A stretch of DNA of 17,716 nt from NCBI GenBank assembly GCA_002419215.1, contig DIFQ01000011.1, positions 24,497 through 42,212 on the forward strand, written 5' to 3'. The DNA comes from Syntrophaceae bacterium UBA5744 (GTDB lineage: Bacteria > Desulfobacterota > Syntrophia > Syntrophales > UBA2192). The first letter of the stretch is position 1. Each line of letters starts with the position of its first letter. Below the pieces are notes generated by a model, which did not search any database, was not told the DNA's origin, and was given only the letters and a program-made list of their open reading frames with translations. Below, in pieces: positions 7,619 through 13,813 of this stretch. The translations under genes were made by a program, and so were the position numbers.

Positions 7619-7661
7619 ACGTAGTTGCAATACGTGGTTTTTAAGTATATTTTCCGTATTG
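7619..7661. promoter_or_regulatory. Overlapping dyads, possible operator
   Basis: ACGTA (7619-7623) and TACGT (7631-7635) flank a TTGCAA palindrome. CAATACG (7628-7634) also pairs with CGTATTG (7655-7661) across an AT-rich 20-base spacer. The site lies in the AT-rich gap just after the LuxR-type gene and about 120 bases ahead of the C_GCAxxG_C_C gene. It could be an operator for the neighbouring regulator. There is no T-run, so it does not look like a terminator. Confidence 0.35.
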
Positions 7662-7780
7662 TGATTTAAAAAGAGGAATGTTTTTATTGGGCGGTCCTGG
7701 GAGGGTTATCGGCATTCCGAAGCGTTCCCTCTCACCTCTGAAACAGAAAATTATTAAACCCGAGCAAGGAGGATATACCG

Positions 7781-8359
7781 ATGACCAAAGAGGAGAAAAT
7801 CGAGGCAATCCGTCAACGCGCCAGGAAAAACTTTTCTCTCGGCTACAACTGTACCGAGTGCGTCACCGAGGCGGTCTTGACCCTGGTGGATACGGGTCTC
7901 CCGCCGGAGGTCAAGAAAGTGGCCACGGGTTTCGGCGGTGGGGTAGGTCTCTTCGGAGACACCTGCGGGGCCATCACAGGGGCCGTTATCGCAGTGGGGT
8001 GCGTCCACGGGCGAACGACTCTTCCGGAAGCCTCCGAACCGAAAGAGGCGGCGAAGAAATCGGCCCAGCAGCTTTACGGACAGCCCGGGCTCTATCGTCT
8101 CTTCAACCAGATCCCGAACAAGTTCCTCGACAAATACGGCAACACATGCTGCCGTGATCTCACCACGAAATGGCAGACCAGCTGGCTGTGCAGGGACCAT
8201 GCCCTGTATTGCAGGGAGATCATCACCGACGCCGCGGGCATCGCCGCTGAGTTGATCATGACGGACCGGGACGAAGCGGCGTCAAGGCCCTTCGGGAAGA
8301 ACGTCGAGCACCTGGAGGAAACGCCGGAGGCCTGCGACCTTTCCGGCAAGGGCACCTGA
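7781..8359 (+). CDS. C_GCAxxG_C_C family putative redox protein
   Basis: 192 aa, matching the Cys pattern of the C_GCAxxG_C_C family (PF09719/TIGR01909): YNCTECV (Cys24, Cys27), GFGGGVGLFGDTCGAITG (Cys62), then Cys123-Cys124 in NTCCRDL, Cys137 and Cys144. The family is a soluble, presumed redox-active or metal-binding group in anaerobes, and no reaction is assigned. Compared with the usual family I see one extra Cys (CC instead of a single C at 123-124) and a C-terminal extension after the last Cys (about 155-192). The ribosome site is excellent: AAGGAGG is nine bases before the ATG. It is followed by a 386-base structured gap and then another Cys-rich gene on the same strand. Confidence 0.9.
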   Translation: MTKEEKIEAIRQRARKNFSLGYNCTECVTEAVLTLVDTGLPPEVKKVATGFGGGVGLFGDTCGAITGAVIAVGCVHGRTTLPEASEPKEAAKKSAQQLYGQPGLYRLFNQIPNKFLDKYGNTCCRDLTTKWQTSWLCRDHALYCREIITDAAGIAAELIMTDRDEAASRPFGKNVEHLEETPEACDLSGKGT

Positions 8360-8745
8360 GGCTCGGCGGTATCCTGAGCAGTTTGCTCAGGCACAAAAAA
8401 TTCAGAAAAAAAGGGCTGCCCGGCGGGTCGGCCGTTTCTCGGCCGCCCTCCGGGCGGGCCGGGCATTGGCGCGGTCGGATTTCCCGACCGTGCACATGCA
8501 CTGCCCTGCAGGAAAGCCGGGGAGGCGATTCACATCGCAGCCCTGGTGATTGTGAGGAAACCGGAAATCTGTCGTTCCTTCTATCCGGCGGGCGCAGCGT
8601 CAAGCCGGTTATTCTTTTGCCTTGCTGTCATGGTTTCCGGAGGGGTCAGAGGGAATTTGCGTAACCTGCCGATCAGCCGCATCGCTGCGGGACAGGATCC
8701 CCGGCGGGCCGGCCGTCATCACATCTCGCACAAGGAGGGAGAATC
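8360..8745 (+). other. Long intergenic leader with several GC-rich hairpins
   Basis: No convincing gene lies here. CCTGAGCA/TGCTCAGG (8373-8391) forms a perfect 8-bp hairpin straight after the redox gene, followed by A-rich rather than T-rich DNA. A long imperfect GC hairpin follows from about 8418 to 8458 (GCCCGG, GGG and CGGCCG each pair with their partners around TTTCT). CGGTCGG/CCGACCG then makes another, and CCGCA-TCGC-TGCGG lies near 8680. I could not match the set to a known riboswitch core. The last bases hold AAGGAGG, the ribosome site for the gene at 8746. Confidence 0.45.
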
Positions 8746-9504
8746 ATGTCGGATCTGAAGAACGTGAAGAAGCCCGAGGATCTCAGCCAGGAGGATCTGG
8801 CCCGCTTCGTCGTCGACGCCTTGCACCGGGTCATCGTCCACTACACCATGTGGTTCATGGAGACGGAACACCAGGTGGGGATGCCCAAGGCCCTCGGCAT
8901 CCTCAGGGAAGTCCGCAAGAACAGCTACAACATCCAGATGGACCGCCTGGCCAAGACGATGGGATTCGAGATGAAGGGCGGCGTGCCGAAGGTGCTTGCC
9001 GAAACGCCCAAGGAGACGCTGATCAACATCCTGAACAACGTGGGGATCAACTGGCTGGCAAACGACGGCGTCTGGTTCACCTGCGTGGAAGCGGCCCGAG
9101 ACATGTTCGACGCCAAGCGCTGCAACGACTCCACCTGGACGCGCTTCTCTCCCTTCGAGGCCTGGTCCATCAAGGAGTTCCTGGGGCTTCCCGAGCAGGC
9201 GGGGCTCGAAGGGTTGAAGGTGGCCCTGCAGTTCAGGATGTATGCACGGATCAACGTGCAGTCCATCCTCGACGACGGCCCCAACGCCGTCATCTTCCAG
9301 ATGAACGACTGCCGCGTCCAGTCCGCCCGAAAGCGCAAGGGTCTCGATGACTACCCCTGCAAGTCGGCAGGTCTCGTGGAATACAGGCATTTCGCGGAGA
9401 CGATCGACAGCCGCATCAAGACGGAGTGCCTCGGCTGCCCGCCCGACAAACATCCCGACGAGTGGTTCTGCGCCTGGCGGTTCAGTATCCCGGCGGAAAA
9501 GTAA
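8746..9504 (+). CDS. Cys-rich cytosolic protein, DUF6125-like
   Basis: 252 aa, soluble and without a signal. The C-terminal third carries a Cys pattern that I associate, from memory, with DUF6125 and the related L-2-amino-thiazoline-4-carboxylate hydrolase-like group: NDCRVQSARKRKGL, DYPCKSAG, then ECLGCPPDKHPDEWFCAW. The middle has further Cys in WFTCVEAARD and AKRCND. The N-terminal half is helical and Trp/Met-rich, with a conserved-looking HYTMWFME segment. The spacing suggests a bound metal or cluster, or a thiol-based active site, but no reaction can be assigned. AAGGAGGGAGA lies just before the ATG. It may work with the redox protein upstream, although the long gap argues against simple co-translation. 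It is ended by the terminator at 9554. Confidence 0.8.
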   Translation: MSDLKNVKKPEDLSQEDLARFVVDALHRVIVHYTMWFMETEHQVGMPKALGILREVRKNSYNIQMDRLAKTMGFEMKGGVPKVLAETPKETLINILNNVGINWLANDGVWFTCVEAARDMFDAKRCNDSTWTRFSPFEAWSIKEFLGLPEQAGLEGLKVALQFRMYARINVQSILDDGPNAVIFQMNDCRVQSARKRKGLDDYPCKSAGLVEYRHFAETIDSRIKTECLGCPPDKHPDEWFCAWRFSIPAEK

Positions 9505-9553
9505 CGCATCGAGGGTATCGGGCCCCGGTCCGAATCATAAAGAGTAAAGAGAT

Positions 9554-9589
9554 AAAAAAGGCAAGGCCGACTGCGTCCTTGCCTTTTTT
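9554..9589. terminator. Bidirectional rho-independent terminator
   Basis: AAAAAAGGCAAGG (9554-9566) is perfectly complementary to CCTTGCCTTTTTT (9577-9589) around a 10-base loop, so each strand gets a GC stem followed by six T. It serves the plus-strand Cys-rich gene and probably the minus-strand hydratase-family gene that converges on it. A small ATGCGA/TCGCAT dyad at 9663-9676 lies closer to the latter. Confidence 0.93.
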
Positions 9590-9707
9590 GCCCCCGGGGC
9601 TTTTCTATTTCTTCAGATCGATCCACCGCAGCGGTAATATCCCTTCCGCCCACGATCCCCAAATGCGATGTCGCATCGATTCCGCAGCTCCGGTCCGGCA
9701 GAAAGGT

Positions 9708-10475
9708 CTACCTGCCTTTGAACGCGGGCTCCCTCTTCTCGAGAAAAGCGCTCGTTCCCTCCGATGCGTCCTCGCTTTTCTGCAGGCTGTCCATGATGTA
9801 TTCGGCGAACTCGTAACCCTGCATGCCCTGATTCACGGCCTTCTTCACGGCCCGAAGGGACAGGGGGGGCATCTTCTTGAGCTCCTCGGCCAGCTCGAAG
9901 GTCGCCTCCATCAACGTATCATGAGGCACGACCTTTGTGACAAACCCCCACCGGACCGCCTCTTCGGCGCTGACGAACTTCCTCGTCATCAGGACCTCTT
10001 TCGCTCGAAAGCGGCCGACTTCCCCCGGAAGTCGGATGATTCCGTAAGGTCAGAGGATGCCGAGATATGTCGCGGGCCACCCGAAACGGGCCTTCTCCGA
10101 GGCGACATTCAAATCAAACGCCAGGGCCCATTGAGACCCGTCACCGGCTGAAACCCCGTTGATCGCCCCGATAACCGGTTTTTCGAATTCATAGAACGCT
10201 CTGGCCATTGCGATCAGTTTCTTGTTCAGAAACTTTTGCATTGCCGGGTCTTTGCCGGATTCTTTGAACTCATTGATGTCCGCGCCTGCGCAAAAGGCAC
10301 GGCCGGCGCCCGTCATGATGAGGACCCGGACAGCGGTGTCCCTTTCGAGATCATCCAGGATTCCGAGTATTTCCGACCTCATCTCCATGTTGACGGAATT
10401 CAGAACATCGGGGCGGTTCAGGGTCAAGACTGCAACACCGTCCTTTCTATCCAGCATGACCGTTTTGTAGTCCAT
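9708..10475 (-). CDS. Enoyl-CoA hydratase/isomerase family protein with in-frame TGA (candidate selenoprotein or nonsense allele)
   Basis: Both sides of the TGA at 10052-10050 are in the same frame and together give one full-length crotonase-fold protein of 255 aa, so nothing is missing but the one codon (142). Start chosen: ATG at 10475, six bases after GGGAGGTG. Family marks are LTLNRPDVLNS, the first oxyanion-hole segment GAGRAFCAGADI (56-67), the second near INGVSAGDG (105-113), RLPGEVGR, and a C-terminal AEEAVRWGFVTKVV. Unusually, both glutamates of classical hydratases are replaced, by Gln115 and Ala135, so water addition is unlikely. The TGA lies in the active-site loop after YLGIL. 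A hairpin at SECIS distance follows. Either Sec142 is inserted, or the gene is a recent nonsense pseudogene, or the base call is wrong. An automatic annotation would split it into 9708-9989 and 10050-10544. Confidence 0.8.
10015..10052 (-). promoter_or_regulatory. SECIS-like hairpin downstream of in-frame TGA
   Basis: On the minus strand the TGA (10052-10050) is followed by 14 bases, then CCGACTTCC (10035-10027), loop GGG (10026-10024) and GGAAGTCGG (10023-10015): a perfect 9-bp stem with its first loop G 23 bases after the TGA. As I recall, bacterial SECIS elements need a stem of about 4-16 bp, a small apical loop with G in its first two positions, and roughly 16-37 bases from UGA to that G. 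This one meets all three. The stem uses CGA and CTT for Arg and Leu, codons that look uncommon in this GC-rich context, as if the pairing were selected. A UUCG-type mini-hairpin (10013-10002) follows. Confidence 0.55.
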
Positions 10476-10544
10476 CGATTCACCTCCCTTGCCGCTCGGG
10501 CGTGCTCCATGTTTTGGCTGCATAACCGCAAAAACGCTTACCAT

Positions 10545-10763
10545 ACGCTCTGCTGAAAAAAGATCACCTCCTTTTCATCCGCATCGAACAAGGATGCAAA
10601 AATATGTTTCCATGATTGCACAGTCCTGCATGGAATAGTAATGAAAATTAAGCCTGCTCCTCGGCACAGATGCCCTTCAGGAATCAAATCCAATTGGATT
10701 CCGGTCTGTTATTCATTCATTTTTTTACCCACTGAAATGGAGAGGTATTTTTCGAGAAAAAGC
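10545..10763. promoter_or_regulatory. Divergent regulatory gap with dyads and an isolated strong SD
   Basis: This gap separates the minus-strand hydratase-family gene from the Fur-controlled operon. It holds TTCCATG (10608-10614) facing CATGGAA (10629-10635), GCATC/GATGC (10581-10597), a perfect 14-bp palindrome AATCCAATTGGATT (10687-10700), and GGAATC-N11-GATTCC around it (10680-10702). Each could be an operator. At 10575-10562 the minus strand reads AAAAGGAGGTGATC, complementary to the 16S rRNA 3' end over its full length, but the first ATG is 17 bases away and the better start is at 10475. Confidence 0.4.
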
Positions 10764-10817
10764 TTGACACGTTCTTTATATAAAAATATACTACAACTGA
10801 AAATGATTATCAATAAC
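10764..10817 (+). promoter_or_regulatory. Sigma-70 promoter with Fur box
   Basis: TTGACA (10764-10769), a 17-base spacer and TATACT (10787-10792) make a near-consensus sigma-70 promoter in an AT-rich patch. GAAAATGATTATCAATAAC (10799-10817) lies right over the expected start of transcription and agrees with the Fur consensus GATAATGATAATCATTATC at 15 of 19 positions. Bound Fur-iron would block this promoter, so the operon from 10890 is expected to rise under iron limitation. The box is almost identical to the one at 15311. Confidence 0.85.
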
Positions 10818-10830
10818 AAAAAGGATGAAC

Positions 10831-10864
10831 GGTTTTTCGTTCTATTATCGTAAAACCAATAGAA
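10831..10864 (+). other. Mutually exclusive hairpins in the operon leader
   Basis: GGTTTTTCG (10831-10839) pairs with CGTAAAACC (10849-10857), one mismatch. TTCTATT, inside that loop (10840-10846), pairs perfectly with AATAGAA (10858-10864) straight after it. With no linker between the two downstream arms, both stems can hardly form at once. The site lies about 30-65 bases into the predicted leader and ends before the ribosome site of the 33-aa peptide. It could be an RNA switch or simply a DNA operator. Confidence 0.35.
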
Positions 10865-10889
10865 GCCGAAATGGGGAAAGGAAGTGATC

Positions 10890-10991
10890 ATGTTGACGAA
10901 CAAGGCAGGGTACGTTCCAGGTGTGATTGCCGGTTTACTGCTCGGGGCGGTCCTTTTTCTCGTGGTCGCTCAGCTGACGGCCAACTTCTAA
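10890..10991 (+). CDS. 33-aa single-helix membrane peptide leading the Fur operon
   Basis: ATG at 10890 follows GGAAAGGAAG by five bases; the stop is TAA at 10989-10991. The product has a short polar N-terminus (MLTNKAGYVPG), one strongly hydrophobic helix (about residues 12-28, VIAGLLLGAVLFLVVAQ) and a polar end LTANF. A Lys at position 5 before the helix suggests the N-terminus is cytosolic. It lies 22 bases ahead of the MBL-fold gene and is the first gene behind the Fur-box promoter, so it is probably translated and part of that system. Such peptides often stabilise or regulate a larger membrane partner; here the obvious candidate is the polytopic protein at 12119. No family is recognised. 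It is easily missed because of its length. Confidence 0.75.
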   Translation: MLTNKAGYVPGVIAGLLLGAVLFLVVAQLTANF

Positions 10992-11013
10992 CGCAAGAGA
11001 AGGAGTGACGACT

Positions 11014-12102
11014 ATGACCTCCAATATCACCCGAGGCAACTTCCTCAAGGGAATGGCTGTGGGAACCGTGGCGGGGTTTTTCGCGTCGCAGGGCATTTCG
11101 TCCACGATCTTCCGAAGCTACCTGGTCCCCGAGAAAAAGCGGAAATCCATCGACATCGGCGAGCTGAAAGGCATCACGATCAAGACGATTTCCGAAACGA
11201 GCTGGTTCGACAATTACGTCCAGCAGAACGATTTCAAGAAGGCCGGCGGCTCGCTGGTTTCCCAGTACGATGTCGCCTTCAGCACCAAAGGCGTGGCGGC
11301 GGGGTATCAGGGCAACAACGCCGGAGGTTACTCTTCCCTCATTGAGTTTGAGTTTATGGACGGCAGCAAGAAGAAGCTCCTTCTGGACACGGGCTGGAAT
11401 GTCGATTGGATGACCCGGCGCTACCAGGAGGAAGGCATCGACAAGATGCTCCGGAACAACGAAATTGATGTCCTGTTCATCAGCCACGACCACTACGACC
11501 ACTACTGGGGCATCGAGGCCGCGTTCAAGTTCAAACCCGACATCACCATGATGATCCCCAATTCCTTCATGGAAAACAGCTACAAGCTGCTGTCCGGGGG
11601 CAATTTCCCCAAGCCGCCCATCAAGAATGCGATCCCCTTCAAGGGAAAGCTGATCAAGCACGACCTGAAGAAGATCTATCCCCTCTATCCCGGGGTGGCG
11701 GCCGTCACCTTCGCCTGCCCGTGCGGGCGCGGCGTCTGGGGCGAGCAGGTGCTCGTGTGCAACGTTGCCGGAAAGGGCGTGGCGACAATTACGGGATGCT
11801 GCCACATGGGCCTGATCACCCTCCTGGAGTACATCAAGAACAACATAAAGGGGGGCGACAAGGTGTACGGCGTTTACGGCGGATTGCACATCTCGCCCTA
11901 CGACGACTGGAACCCCCAGAACGACGATTTGGTGCGCACCATCCGGAACTACAAGGTAGAGAGGCTGGCGTGCAACCACTGCACCGGCTACATCACCGTG
12001 GAGAAGATGATCGCCACGGGCGTGCCGGTTGTCAAGGGAACGGCCCGCAACAAGACGAAGCGGGACATCTATCTGGGAAACGGAGACACCATGGTCCTGT
12101 AG
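11014..12102 (+). CDS. Membrane-anchored or exported MBL-fold metallohydrolase (RFA-P-synthase-like group)
   Basis: 362 aa from the ATG, which is eight bases after AAGGAG; the in-frame GTG at 11005 overlaps that site and is less likely. Residues 6-27 (TRGNFLKGMAVGTVAGFF) look like a Tat-type signal or anchor but have only one Arg. The metallo-beta-lactamase fold follows: metal ligands His158, His160, Asp162, His163 (SHDHYDHYWG), His264 (GCCHMG) and His322 (CNHCTG). The GCCH, GGLH and HCTG motifs are those of the MBL group related to 7,8-dihydropterin-6-yl-methyl-aminobenzene-phosphate synthase, not of beta-lactamases. The region near 240-265 has a run of Cys (ACPCGRG, GCC). The substrate is unknown. 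Its place behind a Fur box and next to a polytopic membrane protein suggests a job at the membrane under low iron. Confidence 0.88.
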   Translation: MTSNITRGNFLKGMAVGTVAGFFASQGISSTIFRSYLVPEKKRKSIDIGELKGITIKTISETSWFDNYVQQNDFKKAGGSLVSQYDVAFSTKGVAAGYQGNNAGGYSSLIEFEFMDGSKKKLLLDTGWNVDWMTRRYQEEGIDKMLRNNEIDVLFISHDHYDHYWGIEAAFKFKPDITMMIPNSFMENSYKLLSGGNFPKPPIKNAIPFKGKLIKHDLKKIYPLYPGVAAVTFACPCGRGVWGEQVLVCNVAGKGVATITGCCHMGLITLLEYIKNNIKGGDKVYGVYGGLHISPYDDWNPQNDDLVRTIRNYKVERLACNHCTGYITVEKMIATGVPVVKGTARNKTKRDIYLGNGDTMVL

Positions 12103-12118
12103 AAAGGTGGAGCAAAGC

Positions 12119-13405
12119 ATGAAGATTCTTGATTGGGTTTCGGTGCGCAAGCTGGAATCACGTTGGGGCCTCTTCCCCTCCGGGATTTTGAATGTTGCAG
12201 TGATGCTGACGGTGTTCATGATTCTCTGGCGAGTGTTCATGGATCCCCGGGGGATGATGCGGATGTACACCCCGATGTACGGGTACGCGTATGTCCAGTG
12301 GTTCTTGGTGGCCGTGCTGATCGCCTGGCTGGTGATGAGGCTGTGGCCCCTGCAAAATTCCTCCCTGGTCTCGGGGTTGCACCCCGCCCTGAAGGGGGCA
12401 ATCTGGTTTTGCCTGTGCGCCCTGTTCATGCTCTTCATGGTAAACGTCGTCCTGAAGATGATGATCGGCGGCATGTCGATCCCCTATTTCAGCGAAGACA
12501 CTCTGCTGAGCCTAAAGCAGAACGCCTTCAACGCGCGGGAGTATTCCCATCAGGCGATCACAATGGTCGGGGGCATGACGGCGCTGATCATTCCCATCTG
12601 GGTTCTCCACCTCAAAAACTGGCCTGCCCGGGAAATCCAGCGCGGCAGCGGGTATCTGACCAGCCTGATGCTGATTTTCTTCCTTGCCACCGTCGGCTTC
12701 CTGCTGCTCTACCATCCGCATCTGGGCATCCTGTTCTATCCCTGGCAGGTCTATGCCGCGTCCATGCCTTGGTGGGAGGGCCTGGCCAACACACTGAGCA
12801 GCAATTTCTGTCTCGGTCTGATGATGTCGTGGACGGCGGCGCTCTGGATCATCCAGGTGACGTATGAGGGCTACCCCTTCAAGCTCATTGACAATCATCC
12901 CCTGCGGCCGCTGGCCGGCATTCTGGGCACCCTGCTGTTCGGCCTGATCCTGTTCAGCGGGTTCCACTTCCTGCAGGAAATGGCTTGGGGAGCCCCGGTG
13001 CGCGGCGCGAAACTCGTGGCCGCCGTGGACTGGCGCTATCTCCACAGCGGCGAGACCTCGCTGTTCATGCTGCTCATCTCGCTGATCTGGGGCTTTTATT
13101 TCAAGAACTGGCCCCGGCAGTATTCCGTGGAGGTCAATTTCCTGATCCGGACGGTGATCGTCGGCGTGGGCACCTTCCTGTTCTACATTTTCTACTACAA
13201 ATTCAACGCCGGCATTCTCGGACAGCAGCCGGGCTATTCAAACCCGCTCCAGTTCCCGCTGGCGGCGACGAGCTTGATCGTCGCGCTTCTGCTGGCGCAC
13301 AGCTGGTTCTTTGACATGTGGCCCGGAGAGAAGGTCACCAATCTTCAGGAGTTCGTCGCGGAGCCCGAGGTGACGAGCCCGGCGGGTGAGCCGGCAACCC
13401 GTTGA
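12119..13405 (+). CDS. Polytopic membrane protein of unknown family (about 10 helices)
   Basis: 428 aa. The ATG at 12119 follows AAGGTGGAG and starts 17 bases after the MBL gene, so the two are almost certainly co-translated. Hydrophobic spans are visible at about 20-41, 55-77, 92-115, 148-166, 180-200, 222-248, 262-284, 310-328, 340-363 and 382-404. Loops hold repeated aromatic motifs, KNWPAREIQ and KNWPRQYSVE, hinting that the protein contains two related halves. There are several conserved-looking Trp and His residues within or near the helices (HPHLG, WYPW-like turns, HFLQEMAW). It lacks ATP-binding motifs and shows no transporter signature that I can name. Possible roles include a transporter, a membrane enzyme or the anchor for the MBL protein. 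Confidence 0.85.
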   Translation: MKILDWVSVRKLESRWGLFPSGILNVAVMLTVFMILWRVFMDPRGMMRMYTPMYGYAYVQWFLVAVLIAWLVMRLWPLQNSSLVSGLHPALKGAIWFCLCALFMLFMVNVVLKMMIGGMSIPYFSEDTLLSLKQNAFNAREYSHQAITMVGGMTALIIPIWVLHLKNWPAREIQRGSGYLTSLMLIFFLATVGFLLLYHPHLGILFYPWQVYAASMPWWEGLANTLSSNFCLGLMMSWTAALWIIQVTYEGYPFKLIDNHPLRPLAGILGTLLFGLILFSGFHFLQEMAWGAPVRGAKLVAAVDWRYLHSGETSLFMLLISLIWGFYFKNWPRQYSVEVNFLIRTVIVGVGTFLFYIFYYKFNAGILGQQPGYSNPLQFPLAATSLIVALLLAHSWFFDMWPGEKVTNLQEFVAEPEVTSPAGEPATR

Positions 13406-13491
13406 CCCTCACCCGAGGCATTACGATCCGTCAAATGCGGGGAGCTGCGGCTCCCTGCAACACGCTTTGCTGCTTCCAGGAGGAATGGCCC

Positions 13492-13809
13492 TTGGATCCG
13501 TTTCGGAGAACCTTTTTGACCCGGGGGGTGGCGGATTTGCTGATGGAGGGCTGCCGCTCCCTGATGAAGGGATTTGCAATCAAGAACGAACCGGCCGAAC
13601 CGGCTGATGCGGACGATCAGGCCGAGGACCTTTCGTACTTTTCCTCCTACGAATCGTGCTACGCCTTTCTGGCCGAGGCCTCCCTGGAGGAACTCCAGGA
13701 GGATGCCCGGCAGCTAGGGCTAGACCCGGCAGGAAAGGACAAGTACGAAATTGCCAAGATGATTTTCCGCACCCCCCGGGCGGATCATCGGGACGGGAAG
13801 GAGGGATAG
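13492..13809 (+). CDS. Small soluble protein with Rho-N-like C-terminal motif, TTG start
   Basis: 105 aa if started at TTG 13492, eight bases after AGGAGG at 13478-13483. An ATG right after that site lies in another frame and gives no lasting product. The N-terminus MDPFRRTFLTRGVADLLMEG is amphipathic. An acidic linker (PAEPADADDQAED) follows, then SLEELQEDARQLGLDPAGKDKYEIAKMIF, a helix-extended-loop-helix pattern like the Rho N-terminal/SAP-like fold. Its family is unknown to me. The gap from 13406 holds a GGGAGC-TGCG-GCTCCC hairpin (13440-13455). The end overlaps the ribosome site of the next gene, so the two are coupled. Confidence 0.65.
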   Translation: MDPFRRTFLTRGVADLLMEGCRSLMKGFAIKNEPAEPADADDQAEDLSYFSSYESCYAFLAEASLEELQEDARQLGLDPAGKDKYEIAKMIFRTPRADHRDGKEG

Positions 13810-13813
13810 CGCG

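Noticed and set aside
8383..8664. Possible small gene in the gap between the Cys-rich genes
   Set aside because: Arg/Ser/Gly-rich, no ribosome site, and it runs across several strong hairpins.
8360..8745. Cobalamin or molybdenum-cofactor riboswitch
   Set aside because: The hairpins do not carry the conserved boxes of either class.
9708..10544. Frameshift pseudogene
   Set aside because: The frame is unchanged across the TGA, so only a single stop codon separates the two halves; a frameshift is not involved.
10562..10575. 3' end of a 16S rRNA gene
   Set aside because: The plus-strand match to the 16S tail is only about 14 bases with no rRNA upstream; it is the complement of a minus-strand Shine-Dalgarno.
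10840..10864. H-type pseudoknot in the operon leader
   Set aside because: The two downstream arms are adjacent with no linker to cross the first stem, so alternative pairing is more plausible than a pseudoknot.
10888..12474. Long open frame on the minus strand opposite the MBL and membrane genes
   Set aside because: No family resemblance; the plus strand has full domain motifs, ribosome sites and a promoter.
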